This document shows positions 39,160 through 47,934 of a stretch of DNA of 63,118 nt, in pieces. The notes beneath the pieces were generated by a model. The model did no database searches, was not told where the DNA came from, and worked only from the letters and a program-made list of their open reading frames with translations. Position 1 is the first letter of the stretch; each line of letters begins with the position of its first letter. The position numbers were made by a program, and so were the translations under genes. Origin of the DNA: Prevotella sp. (GTDB lineage: Bacteria; Bacteroidota; Bacteroidia; Bacteroidales; Bacteroidaceae); NCBI GenBank assembly GCA_024697645.1, contig JAILFH010000084.1:1-63118 (forward strand), given 5' to 3'.

Positions 39160-39540
39160 GATTTGGTGAAGAGCACAACGTTGTTCAAAATCGAGAGAAA
39201 CACAAGCAACAAGAAATTCTGCAGGATCTTGGAACTTGATGCACGTTGAGCAGGGACGCTTGCAAAACGTGACAAAGAAAAGGCCTTCAGCCCCTTCGAA
39301 TCATGAGGACGCTTATGAATCGATGCGGCGAAAGACCAAAGGAATGCTCTCGAGCAAAGGGAACAACGCCCTGGACTATAGAGAACAATGCTCTATACCC
39401 ATAAGGAGTTATCCTCTTGACCCTATAGAGCAATGCTTTGGACCATAGAGTGATGGTCTTTATTGGGGTAGAGAGATATGCTCCGCAGCATAGAGAGACG
39501 TGCTCCGTAAGGTGTAAAGGCATGGTTTATGTGAAAATGA
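39160..39540 (+). ncRNA. Candidate repeat-containing transcript
   Basis: Downstream of the orphan promoter lies a stretch ending with the 22-nt array. It contains one short open frame (ATG 39239 to TAG 39448, about 69 residues, basic N-terminal half, then NNALDYREQC and YPLDPIEQC from the DNA repeat); I recognise no protein family in it. A structured noncoding RNA made of consecutive small hairpins is the alternative. No terminator was found. Confidence 0.3.
39359..39535. repeat. 22-nt near-palindromic repeat array (array 2)
   Basis: Units begin at about 39359, 39381, 39403, 39425, 39448, 39470, 39492 and 39514, with 22- to 23-nt spacing. Cores include GAACAATGCTCTA, GAGCAATGCTTTGGA and GAGAGACGTGCTCCG; linkers include GGACTATA and GGACCATA. 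Order and variants follow array 1 (16515-16690): GACTATA-type units first, then units ending TGCTCCGTAAGGT, then TAAAGGCATG. Confidence 0.8.
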
Positions 39541-39869
39541 GACCAAACTAAGCGATCTTTGACAATTGGATACAAAATAGAAACTAACACAAGGTTGAAT
39601 CGGAAATCTGAAGATTGACACGATACAGTTCACGACATTCCCTCCGTTTCCCAATCAAAGGAGATATGCTGCATGTGAAGATGCAAAAGAAAAGGGAAAT
39701 GCAGTTTTGTTGACTGGTGTTGAGTAGAAGTCTTGCTGAATCCCCCTCGGCTTACGCCGCTCCCCCAAAGGGGGATGCTCAAATGCATTTCGCTCATTTA
39801 TTCGTACTTTTGGCTTCGCCGAAGGTAGGCGGCATCTCAACAATTAAAACAAAAAAACTGCTTTTTGTT

Positions 39870-39899
39870 TTGAATTGTCTTCGATTTGCACTACCTTTG
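39870..39899 (+). promoter_or_regulatory. topB promoter placed against the start codon
   Basis: TTG 39870-39872, 19-nt spacer, TACCTTTG 39892-39899; the ATG is at 39904. Transcription should start at or within a few bases of the ATG. Confidence 0.75.
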
Positions 39900-39903
39900 C
39901 AGT

Positions 39904-42111
39904 ATGATTGTATGTATTGCAGAGAAACCGAGTGTGGGACGCGACATTGCCAGAATTATCGGAGCAACGCACGACCACAAGAACTATATGGAGGGAAACG
40001 GCTACCAGGTGACGTGGACTTTCGGACACCTGTGTACACTGAAGGAGCCGCACGACTACACCGACCAATGGAAGCGCTGGTCGCTGGGCTCGTTGCCGAT
40101 GATTCCACCACGCTTCGGCATCAAACTCATCGAGGACAGTGGCATCAAACAGCAGTTTGCCGTGATTGAGAAACTGATGCAGAAAGCCGATGGCATCGTG
40201 AACTGTGGTGATGCCGGACAGGAGGGTGAACTCATCCAGAGATGGGTGATGCAGAAAGCCGGTGCACAATGCCCGGTGAAACGCCTGTGGATTTCGTCGA
40301 TGACCGACGAGGCCATTCGTGAGGGCTTTGCAAAGTTGAAGGACCAGTCGGAATATCAACCGCTCTACCTCGCCGGATTAAGCCGCGCCATTGGTGACTG
40401 GCTCCTGGGCATGAACGCTACACGCCTCTACACACTGAAGTTCGGACAAAACCGACAGGTGCTCTCGATTGGTCGTGTTCAGACGCCGACGCTGGCGCTG
40501 ATTGTAAATCGCCAGAAGGAAATCGAGAACTTCAAGCCCGAGCCCTACTGGGTGCTGGCAACGGTCTATCGCGATACGACATTCACCGCCACCAAGGGAA
40601 AATTCACGTCGAAGGAAGAGGGTGAGCAGGCCTTCAAACTCATCGAAGGTCGCCCGTTCACGGTGACGAATGTTGAGAAGAAGAAAGGCACCGAGGCCCC
40701 ACCTCAACTCTACGACCTCACATCGCTTCAGGTGGACTGTAACAAGAAGTTCGGGCTCTCAGCCGAAACAACGCTCAACCTGATTCAGAGCCTCTACGAG
40801 AAGAAAATCACGACCTATCCACGTGTCGACACCCGTTATCTGTCGGACGACATCTATCCGAAGTGCCCACAGACGATGAATGGACTATTCCAGACGCGTT
40901 TCGGCGGTGTCGCTCCCTATGCCGAACTGGTGCGCCCGCTGGGTGGAAGGGCACTGAAGAAATCGAAGAAGGTCTTCGACTCGTCGAAAGTGACTGACCA
41001 CCACGCCATCATCCCCACTGGTGTGGTTCCGAAGAATCTCACGGACCTCGAACAGAAGGTTTTCAATCTCGTGGCGCTCCGATTCATCTCGGTGTTTTAT
41101 CCCGACTGCAAGTTCTCCACGACCACAGTTTTGGGCGAAGTGGCAGGCGACGATGAGAAAATTGAGTTCAAGGTTTCGGGTAAGGAAATCCTCGAACCTG
41201 GATGGCGAGTGGTCTACAAGCGCGACGACAGCAGCGAGAAGAAGGAGGAAACCGCTGAGAATAAGGACGAAGGCGAAAGGAAATCGGAGAATGACGCAGA
41301 AGAGCGCACGCTGCCGACATTCGTGAAAGGCGAGAGTGGCCCTCATCAGCCCACGCTCACGGAAAAATGGACTACACCCCCACCCTATTACACCGAAGCC
41401 ACGCTGCTTCGCGCAATGGAAACGGCTGGTAAGTTTGTCGACGATGAAGAACTGCGAGCCGCGCTGAAGGAAAACGGCATCGGACGTCCGTCATCGCGTG
41501 CTGGTATCATCGAAACCCTCTTCAAGCGCCATTATATCCGCCGTGAACGCAAACGCCTTGTTGCCACACCGACTGGCATTGAACTCATCGACATCATCAA
41601 GGAAGAACTGCTGAAGAGTTGCGAACTGACAGGCATCTGGGAAAAGAAACTTCGCGACATTGAGCATCAGAAATATGACGCCCAGCAGTTCATTGAGGAA
41701 CTGAAAGCACAAATCACTGAAATCGTGAACGATGTGCTTCGTGACAACACCTCGCGCCGCATCACCATCGAAGTTCCTCAGGAGAAGAAATCCAAGGGCT
41801 CCGATGCGTCCAAGGAGAAGAAGCCGAGAGCAACCAAGGCGAAATCCGCGAAGACGAAGGATACACCGGCTGGCGGCCAGCAGAATCCTTCCAACGCACA
41901 GGCGACAACAAATACGTCCCAGGCCACTTCTGCCAATGTTCAGGCTTCGCCCAATAGCACGCCAACGAGTGCGGCCAACGTGCAGCAAGTCCCGACCATC
42001 TGTCCGCTTTGTGGAAAAGGTCAGGTGATTAGAGGTCGCACAGCCTATGGATGTTCGCGCTGGAACGACCCGCAGGAGCCTTGCTCGTGGCGCATGCCGT
42101 TTGAAGGATAG
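39904..42111 (+). CDS. topB: DNA topoisomerase III (type IA)
   Basis: Type IA topoisomerase that decatenates and relaxes DNA through a 5'-phosphotyrosine. The Toprim domain begins MIVCIAEKPSVGRDIARIIG and includes NCGDAGQEGELIQR (acidic metal site); SIGRVQTPTLALIVNRQ follows; the active Tyr is residue 305 in TYPRVDTRYLSDD. An Lys/Glu-rich insert lies near 445-470 (KKEETAENKDEGERKSEND) and the C terminus has a Lys/Ala/Asn/Thr-rich disordered linker and one zinc ribbon (CPLCGKGQVIRGRTAYGCSRW plus CSW). 735 residues. I use the ATG at 39904 rather than 39886 because of the family N terminus and the promoter. The 3' end is repeated downstream as a degenerate array. Confidence 0.95.
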   Translation: MIVCIAEKPSVGRDIARIIGATHDHKNYMEGNGYQVTWTFGHLCTLKEPHDYTDQWKRWSLGSLPMIPPRFGIKLIEDSGIKQQFAVIEKLMQKADGIVNCGDAGQEGELIQRWVMQKAGAQCPVKRLWISSMTDEAIREGFAKLKDQSEYQPLYLAGLSRAIGDWLLGMNATRLYTLKFGQNRQVLSIGRVQTPTLALIVNRQKEIENFKPEPYWVLATVYRDTTFTATKGKFTSKEEGEQAFKLIEGRPFTVTNVEKKKGTEAPPQLYDLTSLQVDCNKKFGLSAETTLNLIQSLYEKKITTYPRVDTRYLSDDIYPKCPQTMNGLFQTRFGGVAPYAELVRPLGGRALKKSKKVFDSSKVTDHHAIIPTGVVPKNLTDLEQKVFNLVALRFISVFYPDCKFSTTTVLGEVAGDDEKIEFKVSGKEILEPGWRVVYKRDDSSEKKEETAENKDEGERKSENDAEERTLPTFVKGESGPHQPTLTEKWTTPPPYYTEATLLRAMETAGKFVDDEELRAALKENGIGRPSSRAGIIETLFKRHYIRRERKRLVATPTGIELIDIIKEELLKSCELTGIWEKKLRDIEHQKYDAQQFIEELKAQITEIVNDVLRDNTSRRITIEVPQEKKSKGSDASKEKKPRATKAKSAKTKDTPAGGQQNPSNAQATTNTSQATSANVQASPNSTPTSAANVQQVPTICPLCGKGQVIRGRTAYGCSRWNDPQEPCSWRMPFEG

Positions 42112-42295
42112 AAACACCCTGAGGATAAACCCCAAGGAAGAAAACCCGAGGATTAGAATCTCAGAGGATTAAAATCTCAGAGGATATAAACCCTGAGGAC
42201 CCCTAAGGACAATAATCCCTGAGGATAAGTACCCCCAAGGATTAGCCCCCAAGGATAAAAAACCGAGGATAAAAAACCGAGGATAGAACCCCGTG
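42102..42295 (+). repeat. Degenerate 14-16-nt array seeded at the topB stop codon
   Basis: About 13 units with a GAGGAT or AAGGAT core at intervals of 10-17 nt (mostly 14-16), e.g. GAGGATTAGAATCTCA, GAGGATTAAAATCTCA, AAGGATAAAAAACC. The first unit is GAAGGATAGAAACACCCT, whose GGA TAG is the last codon and stop of topB. Most units carry TAA or TAG in changing frames. It fills the entire topB-sulfatase gap. Confidence 0.88.
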
Positions 42296-42311
42296 TCACC
42301 CCCTGCCTAAA

Positions 42312-43946
42312 ATGACCTTCGACAACCGAAAACTAACGCTTCCTTGCCTTTTGGCATCAGCCCCGCTGAATGCGATTCTGGCTGTCGCCGCCCAAACATC
42401 GGGTGGTGCTGACGGTATGCGGCCCAACATCATTTTGTTCATGGTCGACGACATGGGATGGCAGGACACTTCAGTGCCATTCTGGACACAGCGCACGCCC
42501 CTGAACAACACCTACGAGACTCCAAATATGGAGCGACTCGCTTCCGAAGGAATGCTCTTCACGCAGGCTTACGCAGCCCCGATTAGTTCCCCAAGTCGCT
42601 GTTCGCTGATGACAGGAAGCAATGCCGCCCGACATCGAGTAACCAACTGGACTTTGCGACGAAACGAATCAACCGATGTCGAAGACGCTGAACTGACAAT
42701 GCCCAAATGGAACGTGAACGGCATCATTCAGACACGAGGCGGCATGCAGAACGCAGGAAATTTCGATGCAAGAACAGGGCTCAGTCAGGTTTTCGTCTGT
42801 CGTTCGTTTGTGGACATTCTTCACGAAAGCGGCTATCACACCATTCACATTGGCAAGGCTCACTGGGGAGCAGAAGGCACTGCAGGCGAGCGTCCTGAGC
42901 ATTTCGGCTTCGACGTGAATATTGCCGGACATGCAGCAGGAGGCCTTGCCACTTACCTGAGTGAGCAAAACTATGGTCACGACAGTCTGGGACGGGCACT
43001 TTCCCCAATGGCCACGCCCGACTTGGAGCGGTATTGGGGCACAGGAACTTTCCTCACCGAGGCGCTCACGCAAGAGGCTCTTCATGCACTCGACTCTTGG
43101 AAAAGCCGTGAGCATCCCGCATCAGATGCCCAGCCGAAATCGCCCTTCTATCTCTATATGTCGCATTACGCAGTTCATATTCCCATAGACCGCGACCCGC
43201 GATTCTATCAGAAATACATCGGCAAGGGTCTTTCCACCAAGGAGGCCGCCTACGCTTCGCTCATCGAAGGGATGGACTATAGTCTCGGTGAATTGCTTCG
43301 TTGGCTCGATCGCAATGGTGAAGCAGAGAACACGATTGTGATTTTCATGAGCGACAATGGAGGCTATGCAACGGGCAGTTATTATCGCGAAGAGCCACTC
43401 TACACGCAGAATGCACCTCTACGCTCGGGAAAAGGTTCTTTGCTCGAAGGCGGCATTCGTGAACCGATGATTGTGCGCTGGCCAGGACGTGTTCGACCGA
43501 AATCACGTTGCAACAACTACCTGATGATTGAGGATTTCTTCCCGACAATGCTCAAAATGGCCGATATCGACGACTACGATGTGCCACAGACCATCGACGG
43601 ACGAAGTTTCCTCCCCCTGCTCACTGAGACTGGCAACCCTTCGCGCAAACGTTCTCTCATTTGGAACTATCCCAACGTCTGGGGCAATGAGGGACCTGGC
43701 ATCAGCCTGAACTGCGCCATCCGGCGTGGACCGTGGAAACTCATCTACAACTACAAGACCCACGAAAAGGAACTTTATAACATCGAGACTGACATCAGCG
43801 AATTGCACAATCTGGCCAAAGAGCAGCCTAAACTTGTCCGCAAACTCTCCCGCGAACTTGGCCGACAACTCCGCAAAATGAACGCCCAGCGCCCAAGCGT
43901 GAAAGTCACAGGCAAGCCTTGTCCCTGGCCCGATGAGGTGGAGTGA
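42312..43946 (+). CDS. Sulfatase (family S1), serine-type active site
   Basis: Removes sulfate esters, probably from host or algal glycans. A signal-like hydrophobic N terminus (residues 7-27) precedes PNIILFMVDDMGWQD, whose Asp46/Asp47 bind the metal. The formylglycine motif reads S92-S-P-S-R-C-S-L-M-T-G, so the modified residue is Ser rather than Cys; such enzymes are matured by the anaerobic radical SAM enzyme anSME, not encoded in this window. FMSDNGG and RSGKGSLLEGGIREPMIVRWPG complete the family pattern. 544 residues. Presumed exported to the periplasm. The gene follows topB by 200 bp of repeat with no promoter seen. Confidence 0.9.
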   Translation: MTFDNRKLTLPCLLASAPLNAILAVAAQTSGGADGMRPNIILFMVDDMGWQDTSVPFWTQRTPLNNTYETPNMERLASEGMLFTQAYAAPISSPSRCSLMTGSNAARHRVTNWTLRRNESTDVEDAELTMPKWNVNGIIQTRGGMQNAGNFDARTGLSQVFVCRSFVDILHESGYHTIHIGKAHWGAEGTAGERPEHFGFDVNIAGHAAGGLATYLSEQNYGHDSLGRALSPMATPDLERYWGTGTFLTEALTQEALHALDSWKSREHPASDAQPKSPFYLYMSHYAVHIPIDRDPRFYQKYIGKGLSTKEAAYASLIEGMDYSLGELLRWLDRNGEAENTIVIFMSDNGGYATGSYYREEPLYTQNAPLRSGKGSLLEGGIREPMIVRWPGRVRPKSRCNNYLMIEDFFPTMLKMADIDDYDVPQTIDGRSFLPLLTETGNPSRKRSLIWNYPNVWGNEGPGISLNCAIRRGPWKLIYNYKTHEKELYNIETDISELHNLAKEQPKLVRKLSRELGRQLRKMNAQRPSVKVTGKPCPWPDEVE

Positions 43947-44272
43947 GTTTTGAAGAATAAGGGGCAAGGAGCAAGGGGCAAGAGATTACTCTTGTGGCTA
44001 TCAACTATGTAAAAATAAACTTTATACCTCAAATAATTTTTCTTGCCACTTACTCTCTAAGGAAGTGGAACTGACAAAACTTACCCTCATTTTGCTCCTC
44101 AGATTCATAATCTTGCTGTCTTGCTGGCTTGCTGTCTTGTTGACTTGTTGTCCCTTAATCCCGTCCCTCCAAGCATATCTCTTGCCCCTTGTCCTTTGCC
44201 CCTTACTCCTTGCCCCTAAATTTCGCCCATTGCTTCGCAATAAATCGGGAGAATCTGCGTTATCTTGATAAG
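43947..44272. other. 326-bp intergenic region with an inverted repeat pair
   Basis: GGGGCAAGGAGCAAGGGGCA (43961-43980) and its inverted relative (44176-44218, one extra decamer) enclose about 190 bp containing CTTGCTGT-type octamers (about 44112-44151). The same G/A-rich word occurs alone at 20634-20660. No gene. No convincing promoter for the porE-like gene is seen. Confidence 0.65.
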
Positions 44273-46528
44273 ATGAAGAAATTTTCGACAATATATACTG
44301 TTGTCGCCGTGGTTGTTTTGGCCATGGCCATTTCGTCATGTGGCACAGATCGTCATATGAAAAAAGGCGAGAAATACTTGGCACTTGGCGAATATTACGA
44401 TGCTGCCATGGAATTCAAGAAGGCCTATCAGAGCACGCCTCCGAAGGAACGCGATAAGCGAGGTGAACGTGCGGCAAAGATGGCTCACTGCTACGAGAAA
44501 ATCAATATGACGCAGAAGGCACTTGCTGCCTATCGCAATACCATCCGCTATAAGAAAGCCACGCTCGACGACCAACTTGCTTACGGGCGATTGCTGGTGA
44601 ACAACGGCGAATACAAAGCCGCTGCGAAGGAATTGCAGGTGGTGAAGGACTCGCTGAAGGCGCTTGGCGAATGGTATCGCTCATCTGACAACGAAGCCAA
44701 AACGGAGGAGAACGCAAAAGAGAAAACTGAGGCTAAGCAGAACGAAAAAGCCGACAGCCTTGGCAACAATCCTCAAGCCAAACCCGAAGCCAAGCCGAAA
44801 CCAAAGAAACAGAATAAGGCGGAAAAGAAACTGACCGACCGTGCCCTTCTCACCGAGAATGCACTGCAGTCGGCCCTTCAGGCTCCTCAGTGGAAGGAAG
44901 AGGGGTCGCGCTACACGGTGAAGCGCATGGACGTATTCAATTCCCGCCGTGCCGATTATTCGCCCATGCTATTCGGCGATGACTTCGACCGACTCTATTT
45001 CAGTTCAACCCGAAACGACGCGAATGGCGACGAACTGAGTGGAATTACGGGTGCAAAGCCTGGCGACATCTTCTTCTCGGAGAAAGACGACAAAGGCAAA
45101 TGGAGTCGTCCGGAAGTAGTCGAGGGTGGCGTGAACACCGATTACGACGAGGGCGCCTGTTCGTTCTCGCCTGATGGTCGTGAGATGTATCTTACGGTCT
45201 GCATGACCGACCCGAGTTATCCTCGATTTGCTCAGATTATGAAGTCGAGCCGCTCCGATGCTTCTTGGGGCAAGGCTTCTGAAGTGAAGATTTCAAACGA
45301 CACGCTCTCGGGCTATGCCCATCCTGCCATCTCTCCCGACGGCGAGTGGCTCTATTTCTGTTCCGACATGCCAGGTGGCAAGGGTGGACTCGACATCTGG
45401 CGCATCAGAATTGGCGTCGGTGGACTCGGTGGCGTGGAGAATCTGGGCGACCCAATCAATACGCCGGGCGACGAGATGTTTCCTGCGTTCCGTCCCAATG
45501 GCGATTTCTATTTCTCAAGTGATGGCCACGCAGGCATGGGTGGACTCGATATCTTTATCGCCAAGATTGACCCGAAGACCCGACGCTACGTACTGGAACA
45601 TCCGGGCTACCCACTCAACTCGCAGGGCGACGACTTCGGCATGACGTTCGAAGGACCTTACAACCGCGGATATTTCTGCTCGAATCGCGGCGACGGACAT
45701 GGATGGGATCATATCTATAGTTTTGAGAATCCTGAAATCGTACAGACCATCAAGGGATGGGTCTATGAGATGGACGGCTACGAACTGCCTGCTGCCGAGG
45801 TTCGACTCGTTGGCGATGACGGCACTTACGAGACGCTGAGTGTCAGGAGCGATGGTTCTTTCACCTATGTGGTGACGCCAGGCGTGAGTTATGCCTTGCT
45901 TGCCACTTGTCGCGGCTATCTGAACCACAAGGAAGAGTTGCGCGTGGAGCAGGCTGAAGAGTCCGAAGAATACGTGCTGCAGTTCCCGCTGCCTTCGATA
46001 TCGGCACCTGTGCTCATCGACAACATCTTCTACGACTTCGACAAAGCAACGCTTCGACCTGAATCAACAAAAGCCCTCGACGAACTCGTAACGCTCCTGA
46101 ACGAGAATCCGAACGTGACGATTGAACTCTCGGCCCACTGCGACTACAAGGGTCGCGCCGAGTACAACAAGCGACTTTCGCAGCGTCGTGCTGAAAGTGT
46201 GGTGAACTATCTCATTGAGCACGGCATTGCCTCTGACCGACTAACGCCTGTAGGCTATGGTAAGGAAAAGCCGAAGAAGGTGAACAAGAAGGTTGTGTCG
46301 AAGCATAAGTTCCTGAAGGAAGGCGACGTGCTCACCGAGGAATTCATCCAGAAACTTTCGGAGAAGGAACAGGAAGAATGCAACCAGTTGAACCGCCGAA
46401 CCGAATTTATTGTTCTGCGCACCACTTATGGCATGTTCGACGAGAATGGTCAGTTGAAGGAATTGCCCAAGCCAAAGAAGAAGGAAGAATCGCTTGAGGG
46501 CGACGACGATTTCTTCTATGTGGAGTAA
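44273..46528 (+). CDS. porE: PorE-like T9SS lipoprotein (TPR, beta-propeller, CRD, OmpA-C)
   Basis: Matches the architecture of PorE of the type IX secretion system, which links the outer-membrane machinery to peptidoglycan. Lipoprotein signal: MKKFSTIYTVVAVVVLAMAI then SSC. TPR repeats about 30-140 (YLALGEYYDAAMEFKKAYQ...KMAHCYEKINMTQKALAAYR); an acidic and basic linker with EAK/KPKPKK; a PD40/WD40-like propeller (about 215-500: SPDGREMYLTVC, SPDGEWLYFCSD, GGLDIW, GMGGLDIFIA, GYFCSN); a carboxypeptidase-regulatory-like domain (about 515-590); OmpA-C (about 600-740) with IDNIFYDFDKATLRPES and a peptidoglycan-binding NKRLSQRRAESVVNYL. About 751 residues. The ATG at 44273 is chosen over 44189 because it gives a clean lipobox. 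Plain OmpA-family identity is certain, PorE orthology likely. Confidence 0.78.
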   Translation: MKKFSTIYTVVAVVVLAMAISSCGTDRHMKKGEKYLALGEYYDAAMEFKKAYQSTPPKERDKRGERAAKMAHCYEKINMTQKALAAYRNTIRYKKATLDDQLAYGRLLVNNGEYKAAAKELQVVKDSLKALGEWYRSSDNEAKTEENAKEKTEAKQNEKADSLGNNPQAKPEAKPKPKKQNKAEKKLTDRALLTENALQSALQAPQWKEEGSRYTVKRMDVFNSRRADYSPMLFGDDFDRLYFSSTRNDANGDELSGITGAKPGDIFFSEKDDKGKWSRPEVVEGGVNTDYDEGACSFSPDGREMYLTVCMTDPSYPRFAQIMKSSRSDASWGKASEVKISNDTLSGYAHPAISPDGEWLYFCSDMPGGKGGLDIWRIRIGVGGLGGVENLGDPINTPGDEMFPAFRPNGDFYFSSDGHAGMGGLDIFIAKIDPKTRRYVLEHPGYPLNSQGDDFGMTFEGPYNRGYFCSNRGDGHGWDHIYSFENPEIVQTIKGWVYEMDGYELPAAEVRLVGDDGTYETLSVRSDGSFTYVVTPGVSYALLATCRGYLNHKEELRVEQAEESEEYVLQFPLPSISAPVLIDNIFYDFDKATLRPESTKALDELVTLLNENPNVTIELSAHCDYKGRAEYNKRLSQRRAESVVNYLIEHGIASDRLTPVGYGKEKPKKVNKKVVSKHKFLKEGDVLTEEFIQKLSEKEQEECNQLNRRTEFIVLRTTYGMFDENGQLKELPKPKKKEESLEGDDDFFYVE

Positions 46529-46949
46529 ATCTTTGCTGATATAAACAGCATAAGGGACCTATATTGCAAACAAAAAGAGAGCAAAATCTCAAGCAAAAAG
46601 GGGAGCAGTATTGCAAACAGAAGGAAGCAATTTAGAAAGTAAAAGCGGGCAATATCGCAAGTAAAAAGAGGTTTTTATTGCAAGCAAAAGGCGATAAAGC
46701 AAAAAGGGCGATAAAGCAAAAAGGGAAGCAATAAAACTGAAAGAGAGAGCGATATAAATGCAAAAGGGGGCGTCTGCCCCCTTTCTTGCTGTATTTTAGT
46801 TAATAACGAAAACTAATTGTCGGGAATTGTCCGAAGGCGATTGTCCGAACTCGGCTTGACCAAGAACCTCTGAAACAGTTGCATGATCTAAATCCCTTTC
46901 AACGAACAGAGGTTCATCAAACACTCATCGGAACTCCCCTACTCTATTT
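46529..46949. other. 421-bp intergenic region: ~22-nt array and terminator
   Basis: From about 46545 to 46760 there is an array with TTGCAAACAAAAAGAG-like units whose GCAA words recur every 22-24 nt (near 46567, 46590, 46614, 46636, 46658, 46681), then two shorter units of GCGATAAAGCAAAAAGG (16-17 nt) and two more of 22 nt. It begins just after the porE-like stop and ends in the terminator at 46763. The remaining 46790-46949 holds nothing recognisable. Confidence 0.75.
46763..46789 (+). terminator. Terminator of the porE-like gene
   Basis: AAAGGGGGC-GTCT-GCCCCCTTT, a perfect 9-bp stem with a tetraloop, followed by CTTGCT. It comes more than 230 nt after the stop, beyond the repeat array. Confidence 0.85.
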
Positions 46950-47324
46950 TTAAACTCTCTCCCAGTCGGCAAGCAAATTCCAGGCGACGAGGATAGAACC
47001 AACGAGTGCAGCCATCATCAGCATCATTGGCGAGATATTGCTGAAATCAATCGAAGAGACGAATCCCTCGATGTTGCCCAGCGAATTCTGGAACACGCGC
47101 TTCAGTTGTCCGAATCCATCGGCCCAGATGAAGAAGCCAATGCCCACGACGGAGCAGATAAGCGTCCACAGACGACTGAGCCGCAGTGTACCTTGAGGCA
47201 GTTTCTCCATCACACGCTCCGAAAAACCGTCATCGTCGAGTTCCACACGATTTTCATTGAAGAACTTCTCAAGAAGTTCATCATCTGTCAACAGTTGGTT
47301 GTTTTCAAATATTTGATTCTCCAT
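46950..47324 (-). CDS. Small membrane protein of the sigma-factor operon (DUF5056-like)
   Basis: About 124 residues: an acidic N-terminal third (MENQIFENNQLLTDDELLEKFFNENR) with a short helical region, then two transmembrane helices (about 55-72 and 100-120). It resembles the small DUF5056 proteins encoded next to ECF sigma factors in Bacteroidales, and could serve as an anti-sigma or membrane-sensing partner (inference). The start at 47324 is preferred; an upstream ATG at 47375 would add 17 residues (MLRCDLHAGRIVEKRIV) and sits 5 bp past the sigma stop. Confidence 0.72.
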   Translation of the reverse strand: MENQIFENNQLLTDDELLEKFFNENRVELDDDGFSERVMEKLPQGTLRLSRLWTLICSVVGIGFFIWADGFGQLKRVFQNSLGNIEGFVSSIDFSNISPMMLMMAALVGSILVAWNLLADWERV

Positions 47325-47380
47325 AACTATTCTTTTTTCAACGATTCGCCCTGCATGCAAGTCGCAGCGGAGCATGGGGA

Positions 47381-47914
47381 TTATCTATATCCATTCTTTT
47401 TCAGATACATAGCAAGTTTCTGCTTGCCACGCGAGAGATGCGACTTCACCGTGCCTTGCGCCATTTCGGTGATGGCACTGATTTCGTCGATAGGCTGACC
47501 TTCCATCAGTTGCAGCGTGATGCAAGTACGCTCAGCAGGCGAAAGGATGGCCAGTGCGTCCTGCAAGTCCATTCGGAGCGCAGCATCGCCCGAATTGGTC
47601 TGGCGGAGTGCTACTTGCTGGTCAATCTGCTCGGTCAGTTTGTGCGAACGCGTATAGTCGTAGAACACGTTGTAGGCAATGCGATAGAGCCACGTCTTGA
47701 AACTTGACGTGCCGCGGAACTGACCGATGTTCAGATAGGCTTTTACGAACGTATCCTGTGCGAGATCGTCACTCAACTGCTCATCACCACCCGTCTGGTT
47801 CAGGAAGAATCGGCGGATTGGCGACTGGTATCTCACAACAAGTTGGTCGAAGGCCTTCTTGTTGTGAAATACAGCCACTTGAGTGACAAGCGATAGGTCG
47901 GAAACGGTCACCAC
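47381..47914 (-). CDS. ECF-type RNA polymerase sigma factor
   Basis: 177 residues. Region 2 appears at YQSPIRRFFLNQTGGDEQLSDDLAQDTFVKAYLNIGQFRGTSSFKTWLYRIAYNVFYDYTRSHK and region 4 at LSPAERTCITLQLMEGQPIDEISAITEMAQGTVKSHLSRGKQKL, the usual ECF pattern. The start appears to be GTG (two GTG codons in a row at 47914 and 47911), as no ATG is available before region 2. It lies in an operon with the DUF6249-like gene upstream (20 bp) and the small membrane protein downstream, so it may respond to an envelope signal. Confidence 0.9.
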   Translation of the reverse strand: MVTVSDLSLVTQVAVFHNKKAFDQLVVRYQSPIRRFFLNQTGGDEQLSDDLAQDTFVKAYLNIGQFRGTSSFKTWLYRIAYNVFYDYTRSHKLTEQIDQQVALRQTNSGDAALRMDLQDALAILSPAERTCITLQLMEGQPIDEISAITEMAQGTVKSHLSRGKQKLAMYLKKNGYR

Positions 47915-47934
47915 AGGAGTTCGTATTATTGGTT

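Larger units (their letters stand above)
37905..39903. other. 2-kb noncoding, repeat-rich region upstream of topB
   Basis: No protein gene I would defend. From left to right: the ZIP promoter, an ACGTC-rich stretch (38040-38080), purine hexamer repeats and double-hairpin module 1, ACGTC-rich spacer (38360-38410), AATGGN repeats and module 2, spacer, purine repeats and module 3, a strong orphan promoter (39124), 22-nt array 2 (39359-39535), a G/C palindrome (CCCCCTCGGCTTACGCCGC, about 39741-39762, like 2640-2690 and 62024-62070) and the topB promoter (39870). Base composition differs from neighbouring genes. Confidence 0.75.

Noticed and set aside
44189..44272. Upstream extension of the porE-like gene
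   Set aside because: The extension would hide the lipoprotein signal and is translated repeat DNA; the ATG at 44273 gives a proper lipobox.
46529..46760. Additional gene after the porE-like gene
   Set aside because: Only a degenerate repeat; no open frame of length or motif, and the terminator follows it.
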